Assembly: GCF_011745365.1 (NCBI RefSeq)
Contig: NW_024468919.1
Span: 930,001-994,000, forward strand
Source of the DNA: Cryphonectria parasitica EP155
Lineage: Eukaryota > Ascomycota > Sordariomycetes > Diaporthales > Cryphonectriaceae
Direction: 5' to 3'
DNA length: 64,000 nucleotides
The translations under genes and the position numbers were made by a program. The notes under the pieces were generated by a model. The model saw only the letters and a program-made list of their open reading frames with translations. It made no database searches and was not told the origin of the DNA. Of this stretch, positions 52,422 to 63,544 are shown in pieces (the stretch's first letter is position 1; each line of letters starts with the position of its first letter).

Positions 52422-55400
52422 TCATTGGTCCTGGTTATCAGAAGAAGTCTTATCAACAGGAGTCTCGTTGTCAGAAACATTATTAGCCTGGAGTAGGTAA
52501 TTGAAGGGATTGTTGAAGTCAAAGTCCCAAGGCCCAATCTCAGGCACGTCGAGTAGTGCTAGGATGTTTTGATCGTAAGTGAAACCCTGGTCATTTTCGG
52601 GTCCATTGGCCTCCTCCTGTGGTAGTTCAAACAGGCTAGACAACGGGTCTGGCTGCTGCACTTGGCTTTCAGCCTGCAGTGGAAACCCATATAGAGGCGA
52701 AAGTTGTGTGAGGTCATCATCAATCAACATGGGATCAAAGACCGTTGCAGGCGAGGGTTGCTGGTGCTGACTGCCGGCAGCAGCCTGTATGGCAGCAGCC
52801 TGCACGGCAGCGGAGAATTGTGGTGTTTGTTGGGGTTGACTACCAAAATGCATGGGAAACGAAACCGTAGGTGGTGTCCGTCGGGCTAGGCTCTCTATCT
52901 GCATGGATTCAGAAAAGAGAGTCGAGGGTAGTTGGATCTGATGGCTAGTAGGCCGTAGTGGATGATGAGATACTGCAGGTAAGGCTTGTTGCGGTTGACC
53001 AACAGACTGCAGTGGATGAGATGCTACAGGTAAGGCTTGTTGCGGTTGACCAACAGACTGCAGTGGATGAGATACTGCAGGTATGGCTTGTTGCGGTTGA
53101 CCAACAGACTGCAGTGGATGAGATGCTGCAGGTATGGCTTGTTGCGGTTGACCAATAGACTGCAGTGGATGAGATACTGCAGGTATGGCTTGTTGCGGTT
53201 GATCAGCAGACTGCAGTGGATGAGATACTGCAGGTAAGGCTTGTTGCGGTTGATCAGCAGACTGCAGTGGATGAGATGCTGCAGGTATGGCTTGTTGCGG
53301 TTGACCAACAGACTGCAGTGGATGAGATACTGCAGGTATAGCTTGTTGCGGTTGACCAGCAGACTGCAGTGGATGAGATGCTGCAGGTAAGGCTTGTTGC
53401 GGTTGACCAGCAGACTGCAGTGGATGAGATACTGCAGGTAAGGCTTGTTGCGGTTGATCAGCAGACTGCAGTGGATGAGATGCTGCAGGTATGGCTTGTT
53501 GCGGTTGACCAACAGACTGCAGTGGATGAGATACTGCAGGTATAGCTTGTTGCGGTTGACCAGCAGACTGCAGTGGATGAGATGCTGCAGGTAAGGCTTG
53601 TTGCGGTTGACCAGCAGACTGCAGTGGATGAGATACTGTAAGCAAAGGTCGTTGGCCGCCAGATTGTACTGAGGCATCAGATCCCGCCGGTGAGGGTTGT
53701 TGGTTCCGACCACCAGAATTGAGTAGCTTACGAAATTTGAGAGGCGAGGTTCGTCGAGGTTGGCCATCAGCCGGTTGCGGCTTTTGTTGTTGATGAGATT
53801 TGTGAGACGAGGTTCGACGTTCTCGAATGCTCGCCTGCATCTGTTGAAGAGATGTGGGACGTAGAGTCTGCTTCTGGGATCGGTCACCCGACTGCTGTGA
53901 ACGATGAGATAACAGGGACGCGGCATGTAGTCGAATTCGATCGTCAACCTGTAGTGGGTGAGATACCTTGGGCGGCGCGGATTGTCCGTCTCTGCTGCTG
54001 ACCTGTACTGAATGAGATGGTGCAGAAGCAGAAGGCAAGGTTGGCAGGTGATGAGTGCCAGGTTTGAGAGGCTCAAATTGATAACCAGCTCTGAGGGGAA
54101 GAAGGCCGGCCACATCTGGGGGTAGTGACTCGCCGTTCTTCGGGTCTGTTGGAAGGACGTGCTCGGTGGGGCGGCGTGGCCGAGGATGGTCAGGAGAACA
54201 AGTTACTTCAGGCAAGGTTTGCTGCTGCTGCGGCACAGCACTGCCGCTAGTCTGCTGTGACGATGAATTTCTCGCAGTGTCCACGGCCGATACCGAAGAC
54301 ATGGCTGACAGTGTTGTGACCTGAGGCTTGTTGGGTGGGGATGGATGACTCTTTGTGGTCTTGTTTGTATGGTCTGGGTCGGTCGTCGGCCGCTGAGGAG
54401 TTGGAGTCGTCATCGTCATCGTCCTGTCAGCATGCGATGAACCGAGATGGCTAGCCTGTGACGGACGAGGCTGGTTGTCTCGGGCGGCTGCTCTGTCCAA
54501 GCGATTTTCCCTCTGTGGTGGATGATGAGACGAATCGAAGGACCTACTGGGTCTCGAGGTCCATGACGGAGGAGGCATGCTGCTCCTACTGCTCCTTCTG
54601 CTGCTGCTGGTGGTGGTGGTGGTGGTGGTAGTGGTGGTCGAATTGGGGGATGGTGGAAGAGGCATGCTACCGGGTGACCTTTGCTGCGATGGACGAGGAG
54701 GATGAGGAGGAGATATGATTCCCCTATCCTTGGATGCGTCCACGGTGGTATGCCATGGTTGTTGATGTTGATGTGGAGGAGCCGGAGGCATGCTGCCGGG
54801 AGGTGGAAAGCCAGGAGACATGCTGGTCTCTGGCAGCGGTAGAGGAGTGTTCGACATGCCGGGCTGCCATACGTGATGGTGAGGGGGAGGAGCCATGCTG
54901 TTAGCGTTGACTTGCGGTGCAGACGACGGCTGAAACTGCTGCATAGATGGCCATCCTTGTGGTGGTAGTTGCTGGCCGGGCCCGCCAGCTGGTGATTGGT
55001 GAGTAGGAGTAACATTCATAGCACCAGCACAGACTGAGGTGGCTGCTTCCTGCTGGACCGGGTAGTTCCCAGCCGCAGCATGCAGAGCCAGCTGCCGGGC
55101 AGCAAGCATTTGCGATGGCCAAGGCACGCCGCTGCCGTGGCCTTGCTGCTGTGGTGGCAGCCAAGGAGGCACGCCGCTGCCGTGGCCTTCCTGCTGTGGT
55201 GGCAGCCAAGGAGGCACGCCGCTGCCATGGCCTTCCTGCTGTGGTGGCAGCCAAGGAGGCACGCTGCCAGCGGCCTGTTCCTGCCAGAGGCGCATGGCGG
55301 TCTGCTCTGGACAGAGCATCAGGGCAGTTGCCTCCTGCAGGTGGTTGCGCACAGGGAATTGGTGCTGTTGCATGACAGACGGCTGCTGTGGTGGTTGTGG

Positions 55401-55559
55401 CGATAGTGCTGAACCGTAGAACATGGTACGCGACGACAAGTCCTGGGAGGTCTGGGCTTCGGGGGCAATTGGTGGTTCGTATCCGTACCCATCTTCACCT
55501 GTCATAAAAGCCCGTGGTGGAAGACGTGGGTCAGCCCGTTGTATTGGGAAATCGCCCAT
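52422..55559 (-). CDS. Gln/Pro-rich repeat protein, about 1,045 residues
   Basis: The frame is open from 55598 to the stop at 52422. ATG 55559 (MGDFPIQRADPRLPPRAFMT) is taken as the start, since no ATG lies upstream in frame; an earlier exon is possible. The protein is low in complexity throughout: three copies of a 15-residue PPWLPPQQEGHGSGV unit near the N terminus, Pro/Ser/Thr-rich stretches with a Thr run, then thirteen 17-residue units SHPLQSAGQPQQALPAV and variants. The C terminus (about the last 110 residues) is acidic and holds hydrophobic patches (DQGFTYDQNILALLDVPEIG, DFDFNNPFNYLL). No signal peptide, membrane segment or enzyme motif is visible. The Gln-rich body with an acidic-hydrophobic tail would suit a transcriptional co-regulator or a prion-like protein, but that is inference. 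Confidence 0.7.
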   Translation of the reverse strand: MGDFPIQRADPRLPPRAFMTGEDGYGYEPPIAPEAQTSQDLSSRTMFYGSALSPQPPQQPSVMQQHQFPVRNHLQEATALMLCPEQTAMRLWQEQAAGSVPPWLPPQQEGHGSGVPPWLPPQQEGHGSGVPPWLPPQQQGHGSGVPWPSQMLAARQLALHAAAGNYPVQQEAATSVCAGAMNVTPTHQSPAGGPGQQLPPQGWPSMQQFQPSSAPQVNANSMAPPPHHHVWQPGMSNTPLPLPETSMSPGFPPPGSMPPAPPHQHQQPWHTTVDASKDRGIISPPHPPRPSQQRSPGSMPLPPSPNSTTTTTTTTTTSSSRRSSRSSMPPPSWTSRPSRSFDSSHHPPQRENRLDRAAARDNQPRPSQASHLGSSHADRTMTMTTPTPQRPTTDPDHTNKTTKSHPSPPNKPQVTTLSAMSSVSAVDTARNSSSQQTSGSAVPQQQQTLPEVTCSPDHPRPRRPTEHVLPTDPKNGESLPPDVAGLLPLRAGYQFEPLKPGTHHLPTLPSASAPSHSVQVSSRDGQSAPPKVSHPLQVDDRIRLHAASLLSHRSQQSGDRSQKQTLRPTSLQQMQASIRERRTSSHKSHQQQKPQPADGQPRRTSPLKFRKLLNSGGRNQQPSPAGSDASVQSGGQRPLLTVSHPLQSAGQPQQALPAASHPLQSAGQPQQAIPAVSHPLQSVGQPQQAIPAASHPLQSADQPQQALPAVSHPLQSAGQPQQALPAASHPLQSAGQPQQAIPAVSHPLQSVGQPQQAIPAASHPLQSADQPQQALPAVSHPLQSADQPQQAIPAVSHPLQSIGQPQQAIPAASHPLQSVGQPQQAIPAVSHPLQSVGQPQQALPVASHPLQSVGQPQQALPAVSHHPLRPTSHQIQLPSTLFSESMQIESLARRTPPTVSFPMHFGSQPQQTPQFSAAVQAAAIQAAAGSQHQQPSPATVFDPMLIDDDLTQLSPLYGFPLQAESQVQQPDPLSSLFELPQEEANGPENDQGFTYDQNILALLDVPEIGPWDFDFNNPFNYLLQANNVSDNETPVDKTSSDNQDQ
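52971..53633 (-). repeat. Thirteen 51-bp tandem repeats (17-residue units)
   Basis: Thirteen units of exactly 51 bp with few substitutions. Units vary at four sites (A/V/I, G/D, L/I, V/A). Units 1-4 and 5-8 have identical residue patterns, so a 204-bp block has been duplicated. The period divides by three, so a second minus-strand frame (53024-54115) is also open through it, which is an artefact. Confidence 0.92.
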
Positions 55560-56054
55560 ATCGGCGACGGGATGCAGATAATTGGGGAGAATCTTCAAGT
55601 GTATGTGAACCTATCGTCGTTGACAATGAGACATAACAGTTCAGTGCTTGCCTGGTGGCATTGGTGCAGTTTCTGATGAGACACGGCCGGCGATCTGTCC
55701 TGGGGTCGCTCCTGCTGATGAGACACCAAGGCCTATTGGTGATGTGATGGATCCAAAAAGGTAGGCCCGGTCCTTCTGGATGGTGATAGTAGTAGTTGTT
55801 CTCTGTGGTGGTGATGGCGGAAGAACAAATGACTGAGGAGGCGCCGGCGCCGGCGAATAGGATGGTGGAGGGCGAGGATGAGGAGGACGAGAAGAACACA
55901 CAACAATTGCTGAGGAGGTGGTTCCGGGCGGAGCTTTTTGTTCAAGAAGGAGAGTCAGAAAGGTACAATACCGCCTATGGCGCAAGGGATGAGTGAGGCG
56001 TGGTCAACGTGGGGAGGGAGGGGAAGCGTTGGTTGGTTGCTGGCATGTATTCCA

Positions 56055-56064
56055 GCTCTCTCTT

Positions 56065-56114
<50 letters not shown>

Positions 56115-56130
56115 TCTGTCTCTCTGTCTG
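56055..56130 (+). repeat. Compound (CT)n(GT)n microsatellite
   Basis: A long TC/TCTT run passes into (GT)n and then further CT-rich sequence. It lies 50 bp from the 3' end of the small Cys-rich ORF. Confidence 0.9.
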
Positions 56131-56181
56131 GGTCACTCGCTCGTTGATATGTTACTTCCCTGATCTCTTGTTTGTCTTCCT

Positions 56182-56334
56182 CTAATATGAGTACGCAAAC
56201 GGCCCGCACGTCGGACAGATCTCCCTGGTGTACCTCTGCCCCTCGACAGGCTCACACATCCACCCGTTAGAGGTGTGGTGACACAGATGAGTCTGGCGCA
56301 CGAAGTAGTACTTTTGGATGTGCTCGATACACAT
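56182..56334 (-). CDS. Small cysteine-rich protein, 50 residues
   Basis: ATG 56334 to TAG 56182-56184, 50 residues. Starts MCIEHIQKYYFVRQ, then THLCHHTSNGWMCEPV, and ends with REICPTCGPFAYSY. The spacing C-x2-H...H-x2-C-H-H...C...C-x2-C resembles a metal-binding module rather than a secreted cystine-knot, and there is no signal peptide. Similar short Cys/His proteins recur in filamentous fungi as uncharacterised ORFs. Codon content and residue pattern look genuine, while surrounding DNA is non-coding. It could be a last exon of a longer gene, though the in-frame ATG and residues upstream give no support for that. Function unknown. Confidence 0.5.
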   Translation of the reverse strand: MCIEHIQKYYFVRQTHLCHHTSNGWMCEPVEGQRYTREICPTCGPFAYSY

Positions 56335-57265
56335 TGTTAAGAAAACGCGGGTCAGAGACACGCAAGGAAAAACAAATAGTAGTTGTTCAGGCCCCTCAGG
56401 GGTGGGGCAGGGGAGAAGCCCTCTCTACTGTGTCGAGGCACTGGACAGAACTCTCATCTTCAACATGGATGCGGAGCTGTTTCCTACCCCATCCTCACAC
56501 CTTTGACAGTACAGACCGGGGTAGGGGTGAGGGTGAGGGAGGGGCGACAGAAACGAATCACGGTCTTGCTCCAACATGAGATGTTGTCTCGGCGGCATCC
56601 AGCAGGGAAAAGGCCAAGAAGCATCCTCAAGCCACAAGCGGTCAGGTTTGTTAGCCAACCCAACCGCCCTAATATGCCCATTTTTCTTTTCTTTTGCTGG
56701 CCGGGTTGACCACTCACAGGCAACATTCTCTTTTCCAACGTCACAACGCTCTCTCAGCCTGTCTCACTGTGCGCGCCAAGGGGGGTATGACGGGCCAACA
56801 CGAGCATCATTGTGTGACGAATGCAAACAGATTGAGAAAAGAAGAACAAGAAGAAAAAAGAAGAGGAGTTGGGTTTTCCAACAGGCGCACTCCAAGTCCT
56901 AGTGTCGCTACAGGCGGACACCGGGGCAGCAGGGATAGATGCATCCGAGCTGGTTTTCGTGGTCGACAGGTATGTTTGTTGTTCGTTGTGCAGGGACTGG
57001 ACCCAAGCCACAAGACCTCAGAGGCGGCCCCCAACGCAAGGGTCTCCATCTCCCCCTCCCTTGTCATTGCCTCCAGGGAGTCCGAATTTCGTCCAGTCCA
57101 GGGAACTAATGTTCACTCTGTTCTATCCGTCTTATTCTTCTTTTGGTCTGATTTTCGTGGCAGATGAGCTCTGCACATGGGCTCAACTGGAGACAGCCGA
57201 CCTTGCCAAGTCTCGACTTTATCATCGACATCGTTCTTGACCCATGGTCGGTAAAACTATCGTTT

Positions 57266-57310
57266 GGTGTGCGTGCGTGCGTGCGCGCGCGCGCGTGTGT
57301 GTGTGCGGGT
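57266..57310 (+). repeat. Alternating GT/GC purine-pyrimidine tract
   Basis: GTGTGCGTGCGTGCGTGCGC continuing into (GC)n and (GT)n gives about 45 bp of strict purine-pyrimidine alternation, a sequence type that can adopt Z-DNA. Direct repeats of AAAAGGTGGGGAGATTGACG follow at 57390-57444. Confidence 0.7.
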
Positions 57311-59281
57311 GCGGGTGCGGGCGAGCGATAGCGCGAGACAAGAAGGGGTGTGTGTAGGTCTGTATGGTGCTGTTGGTCATAGAAGAAGAAAAAAGGTGGG
57401 GAGATTGACGAAAAGAAGAAAAAAAAAAGGTGGGGAGATTGACGGGAAGAAGAACGGGCCTTGAATTACGTGCCAGAAAGAAGGTTAGTACTTGTGAAGA
57501 AGGAGCCGTGGAAGGTATGACGATCTTGATCCACACGCCCACAAACGCCCCCCTGGTCTGTCAGTAATCAGCTGTTAAAGTACCAAGTACCTGTACAAGA
57601 GCCGCCGTACTGGATTACCATTGCTATCGGCAGGGGTTAGTGAATTAATGCAAATGTTCATGGTTGGGTGACGGAAAGGTACTTTGGTACAGGGAAAAGG
57701 TACTACGTACAGGGGCCAGAGCCCTGGCGTCGATCCTGATTGGGAAGAGCAAAGTGTTCGCGCCGGCCTGTGCCCAGAAAGCAACTGTCCTGGTTGACGA
57801 GGTGGCCGGCTGTCTCTGAAAAAAAGAGAAGGAAAAAGAAAGAAAAAACACCAAAAATAGGAGCAGAAGCATGGCAAACACTGCCTCAATTAGCTCTGCT
57901 GTTGGGCATGTGACAAGTTGATACCAGGATAAACGAGGGTGTGCTGTATGGCGGCCCGATCGTCAGTGAGCCAAGATACGTCCCTCCTCCACCCCTCCTT
58001 CCCTACAGACGATCACCACGATACGGGACTAGACCAATTCAGGTAGCTTAGCAGTACACACATACACGCGCACAACAAGAGGTCGGAATTCTGGTAGAAT
58101 GGCAATCGTGCGATCAAAATGCAGTAGAATCAAACAAATATTTTAAGAATGAGAACCGAAAGGAGAAGGCGGGAAAAAGACGAGGAGAAATGAAAACCCT
58201 CAAGATAGGACCTGTCATAGCAGTTCATCCAAAGGCTGTCAGCAGAAAGGCCTCACAGCGGTTCGGGCAGTGTCTTGCGGGTCATCGGCATTTGGCCTAC
58301 ACGCACTAGCATACACGGTAGGGCCAACTTTTAGCGAACTCTCGAAATTGTGGTGGAAGAAAGGACATCGAATGAAAATGAGACCAAGAACAACTTTTTT
58401 CAGGAGGCGAAGATTTGACTTCTTGCGAGGCTTTTGTATTCATGGGATGAGCGCTGAATGATTACTGTCTACCTCAAAAGGCTCCCTAGCTATGCTTGTT
58501 TTGATTTTGTTGGTGTTTTTTTTTTTTTTTTTGTGGTAAAAGAATGTCATGATTTTGTCTGCCAGTCTCTGAGGCCCTGCACAGGCTAGTGGAGATAGAC
58601 AGGTGTTCGTTTAGATTCTCTATAGCACTACAGCTCTACAGCCACTACTGCTGAAGCCTGCTAAATGGTGGCCTTCCCGCTCGATTTAGCACGTATATTA
58701 TGTAACTTGTTAAATCTCCATGGTCCATGCCATGATGAGGCCTGAATGACCTCAGTGTCTAAAAAATACTGTAATAATAAGTACTATTGCTCATTTTCTT
58801 CGTCTGCTTTCTCGAGTACTGATAGTGCACTTCGAAGCTTTCATAGAGCGATGGAAGGAGCGACGGTACTTGCTCTGTAAGCAGGTTAGTAAGGATAGGC
58901 CAGCTTGAGCTTCACGTTCAGTAGGCCATGTCTCAACAAGTAACTTGATCTTGAGTTCAACCTCTGCCCCCTGTTGTCGTACTCAGTACCCTCCTATCTC
59001 TTCTGATCTTCGTCCCTCGGTCTTTTTTTCGAGGTGATCTGAATCATCTATTTTAGTAGGCCCCAGGAGAATAGTCAAGAGAATGTGAAAATCGTGACAA
59101 CGCTTTCATCCTGATTCGTGACACCATTTCCAGCAATAAGTAAGCAAGGCGATGCAAGGATAGGAGGACACTGTTTTTCCAAAAGCCAAACGAAGGCTTT
59201 TGAAGGATAAAATCGGTCCCTCCTCATTTACGTCTCTCTCACATGAAGATTCCCGCACACAGAGAACAGCAGGCACGCAAA
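57311..59281. other. No gene recognised
   Basis: Intergenic. Holds two direct copies of a ~33-bp A/G-rich unit (57390-57444) and a poly-T run at 58516-58533. A short open frame at 58270-58461 shows no features. Confidence 0.45.
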
Positions 59282-61368
59282 TCAACCATTCAGACCCAGA
59301 TCCATGCCCAAGTCAAGGTCCAGATCGAGATCCATGTCCAGGTCCAGTTCCAGATCCCAGTCCTTCGTGGCCTCTGCCAGCTCTTCGACGGTGATACGGT
59401 CAGCCAGGGGCAGAAGCATACTGTGTACCAGCGAGCCCAACTCAGCTTCTTCGCTGCTCGTGTACAAGGTGTCCGAGAACTCGAGCTTGTCACGCATCCT
59501 GCCCACCTCGCTGAGCCAGCTTGTCATGGCGTCCCGGCTGGCGGAGTCTCTGGCATGGTGGACATCCTTGATGAGCCACTCACGGTGCTCGTTGTGGACG
59601 CGGTACCAGGTCTCGGGCAGAACGCAACGCCGCATCAGGTACAACATGACGACTCCGAGGGCGAAGACGTCGCATGGTGTGCCGCGACGACCTTGTTCCA
59701 AGTACTCTGGCGCGATATACCAGGGCGAACCCTCGCTGTTGGCAAGGCCGCTGTGACCTGCGAGACCAAAGTCCACCAGCATGGCGCCGCCCTCTGCAGC
59801 CTGGTAGGGCCCAACAGCGGGCCAGGAGATGTCGGTATAGAGAATGTTGGCCGGCTTGATATCGTTGTGCGCGATGCCCTGCTCGGCTAGGAAGGCGACC
59901 GCGCTGGAGATATGGGTTAAGATGCAGATGGCATCCCTGACACTGCCAAGAAAGTATCCGCGCTGCTCTCTCTGTCCGGCCTGTCCAGCCTGGGCGCACC
60001 AGCGGGCATTGGCAAGGTCCTTGTGTGGCTTATACGCAAGGTGGAGAGCCATCGTGTGGGCGTCGGATCCTCGAATACTAGCAAAGTGGTTCTGAAGAGA
60101 AAGAAAAAGACAAACTCAATCAGCGTACGCCCTTCATTGTGCAATTTACAAAGTGTATAATCAGTAGTACTTACGTGCTCTAGGTTTCGGTGTGCGGCGA
60201 ATCCAGCCGACCATGCCCCAATGGCGTTACCATAGTTGGCTGTGTCTTTAGATGATGCCGATCTTATAGGGCGAAAAATAGGCATCTTGAAGGCCACAAC
60301 GCTGGAAGACCCGAGCGTGCCGCTGCCGCCGCTGCAGCTACTTCTAACGCTGCCATTACCATTGTTAGGGAAGGAGAGGGGCTGAGCGCTCCCAGAATGG
60401 CTGCTTTCTCGTCTGTCCGTGAATTTGTTGACAATCTCCTGGATTGCCGGTTGGTGGTGATTGTGGTGATGCTGCTGCTGCTGCTGCTGCTCCTCCCATT
60501 GGAGACTGTTGCTTGGCCGCATGCGCCCCGGTGTGGTGTGGTGGGGGGCCAGGGCAGGTAGGTGTTCCAACACAGTGCCCACTGCCTGTGAACCGGAAGG
60601 GAACGCTCCAGAGAGCCCCCTAACCCTCTTGGACGATTGCTGCACATCATCGGTGGATCTCTTTTTAGATCCTAGTGCAAGCTCCGCCGACTGTCCATCC
60701 TCATCCTCATCCTCATCAATCTCGTCTTCGACAACGGAGGGATGATAGGGGCGGGGCAGGACCTGTAGCTCGACGGAGCTCGTTGGATCAGAGATCCGCC
60801 AGCAAGCTGAGTCGATAATCATCATGGCCCAGGGGTGGACCTGATGTTGGATGCCATTCTCCATGGGAGGGAGAGCCACCACCGACAGAGGCTCTTCACC
60901 CATGTTGACAAGCACCACCCCATCAGAGGCTGGGATGTAATGAAGGTTGCACTCAATGGTGCCCATCTTGAGGGTACATTTGACCTCATCGTGGCTTTGC
61001 GATGCGGCGGCGGCAGGGAGTTCGAATGAGGTGGTGGAGGAGGACAAGCAAGAATCACTCTGCCATATGGTGGGCTCCACAGCCAGCTCGCATGCTTCCC
61101 TGGAGCGGATGGATATGGTGGGGTTTCCATCCGTGTGTCTGAAGATGATTCTGGGATCTCGCAGTGGTCTGAAACCATCGATAGTAGGCATCCTCTTCCT
61201 AAGGCGGTCTTGACGAGCCATAGCCGTAGCCAGGACATCCCTAGAGATCTCTATTGCCGGTAGAAGTATGGCACCCGCACGCTCGGTGCGGACTCGCAAC
61301 TCGGCCGACCTGGCATCCACGTAGTCAGGACGATGAGGAACTGTTGTCTGGCTGTCCACGCTACTCAT
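59282..61368 (-). CDS. Atypical protein kinase, two exons, 667 residues
   Basis: Exon 1 runs 61368-60175 and exon 2 60091-59282. The 83-bp intron (60174-60092) has a GTAAGT donor and TTCAG acceptor and joins at phase 0 (…RNLEH / NHFASIRG…). Residues 1-100 are charged; about 100-215 (CTLKMGTIECNLHYIPASDG, WAMMIIDSACWRI, VELQVLPRP) form a beta-rich domain like the FHA-like N-terminal domain of some fungal kinases. Then an acidic DEIDEDEDEDG stretch, a Gln/His run, and the kinase domain from about residue 380: HNDIKPANIL catalytic loop, VDFGLAG, SPWYIAPEYLEQGRRGTPCD and FALGVVMLYL. The catalytic Asp, the Asn and the DFG are kept, but HRD is HND, so it is a non-RD kinase; the glycine loop and beta-3 Lys are hard to place. 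The C terminus ends in an acidic Asp-Leu repeat (59285-59350). Substrate unknown. Confidence 0.85.
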
Positions 61369-63544
61369 TCTTTGGGTTTATCTGACAATCGATTGGCAGG
61401 TCTGATCATTCAAGGGAACAGTAGTATACAGATGAATCGAGAGGAAGAGAGGAAGGAGGAAGAACAGGGAGATTACAAGAGAATATACGAAAAAGAATAT
61501 GAAATTAGCCTGCTGCCTGCGCAACCTGACTTCTCCACAAAACAAAAAACAAAACTCTTGTCTCACATATCGAGGGAGGTTAGGAGAACGAGCAGAGCAA
61601 GGGAGAGAAGTCGATTGGAATGTATGAGGGGTGCGGCGCGTACTGCGGCCGCACTATCCGGGAACCAATGTATCTACCTACCCCTGTGTGTTCTTGGGCA
61701 GTATTGTGGGCTGTCTTGTCTTCTTCTTTCTTTTTCTATTAGTTGGCCTTTTGCCAGCGATGCTGGTGGTAGTGGTAATAGTAGTAGTATGTGTGGGCCT
61801 GCGTGTCCACGAGGGCCCGCACAAGCAAATCCACTTAAGGGCCCCTCTGCATCCCCATCGTAACATAAGCACGGGCTGTGGGACATCATCCAGTTAGCCC
61901 TAGTGACTCGCAAAATGGCCAGGATATGTAGATGGAGTTACCGTGGTCTAGAAGCATTTGAGGAAATCGAATGTTTGGAGGCGGCTTGGATATCTTTGTT
62001 GCCGCCCTTTGCCTTATCACCACAAGCTGGGAGCGCATCTTTCCATCCTTCTTCTTTTGTTCGAGGGAGATGTTAGCACGCGTTTATCCTGCCAGCACAT
62101 TACTGATAACCCACCTCTCTTGAAGTTTTTAATCAGATCATCCTCCATGTCGGGACGAAGCAAGACGCAGACTCTACAATGCAGTAACTGGGCTGAATCT
62201 AAGGTCTGCGCTCCAAAACTTTTTAATAATACTATGAAATGACGAATAAAAATATATATAATTAATAAATAAAGTAAACAAGAAGACGGCAAGCACGTAT
62301 CAGGAAACTGCGGTTGCCCGAATAGGCAAGGTCGCTTGGCGGCTCGTCTTTCGTACAACCTCCTCTCCTCTCCACTTCCTTCTTCTGTCTCCCTTCCCAC
62401 AATCCTGCCTGCGCCTTCGCTTTGTCCGCTCTCGGCTTCACTTCTGTTCCTGCGGCTCCTTCTCGTCAGGCGTTTTTCTCATTGCAAGGCGTTTTCCTCG
62501 TTGCATTGATTGCCATTCCCCTTCCACCGCCCTCTGCGAGGACGTCATTCATCTCCCTCAGCTCGTTGGGATTCCTTCGCGCTGTCATGCACACGCACAC
62601 GAGGCATCAGGCACTCTCCTCCAGCACGACTTTGGTAGAGTCCTTTTGCGCACATCCGACCTGCACTCAGTGCCAGCTAGCCTTCACAGAGCCCTCCGTC
62701 TTCACCTCCACCACATCAAACATTCTGAGGCAGTTTTCGCCTCGTATGGACATGGCCAATACGAGGGGAGGGAAGTGGCCAGAGGGCGAGGGCGGGAAGA
62801 GGGCGTTCCTGGAATGGCGCGCTGCTGATCGCTGCGTTCCCAGTCGCCAGACACCTACCACACGCGCTACGCCATAGCGATGCCTCATGGGTGCACAGCC
62901 GGCGAGCATTAGCAACACGAGATGGGCTGTGTCAGGATCCGAGCTCATTTCATCCTCTTTCATGCTCGTCCGCATGAAACGCATTCTGTTGCATTGCGCT
63001 GCGCCAGCGCGGTCAGCGCCGCTTCGTCCTCCTCCACAATGCGCCAAGCTCCTCAATATCCCGATCTAGCCAATCGATTCATCTCGGCTGTTGCCTTCGC
63101 CTCCTCTGCTGACGCGGTTGTGTGCCTCGTCCGTTTACAATTGTACGATATCAGGCCCAATCGGGATTCCCGATAATTGCTGCTGAAACGATCATAATTG
63201 GGAAGGTGGCAATGCTGAGATCCATGTGCTTGGTAGATTGGGGCATAATGATAGTGGTGGCTTGCGAGGCATTTTTTGCATCATCCTGCCTGGACGCCAC
63301 GAAGGCGTGCAGTTTTCATGCGCTATTCTCTAGGACCAGGACGCTGCTGCGGTGAAACTGCTGCGGTGAGGCTTCTTTCAGCTTGGATGGGGTGGGATCT
63401 TATCCCCTTCATTATGCCTGGGTGTGGGTGTGGGTGTGTTGTGACCGGTGGCGCCCGCCAAGCTCTCGAGCATTTAAACCCAGGCATACCCCCATTCTTC
63501 TGAAGAGAGAGACAGGACAGGAGACACTTTCAAACTTCGCACCC
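61369..63544. other. No gene recognised
   Basis: Intergenic between divergent genes (kinase to the left, partial gene to the right). The plus frame 62422-62877 is open for 151 codons but has no domain and overlaps equally long frames on the other strand, so it is not called. Confidence 0.4.

Noticed and set aside
52971..53633. CRISPR-like array
   Set aside because: Repeats are contiguous without unique spacers, lie in a coding frame, and the genome is eukaryotic.
53024..54115. 363-codon minus-strand frame overlapping the repeat protein
   Set aside because: It is open only because the 51-bp repeat period is divisible by three; the alternative translation has no domain and the main frame is three times longer.
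55641..55985. Proline-rich minus-strand frame as first exon of the Gln/Pro-rich gene
   Set aside because: The possible GC-AG or GT-AG junctions I tried do not join it in frame to 55598.
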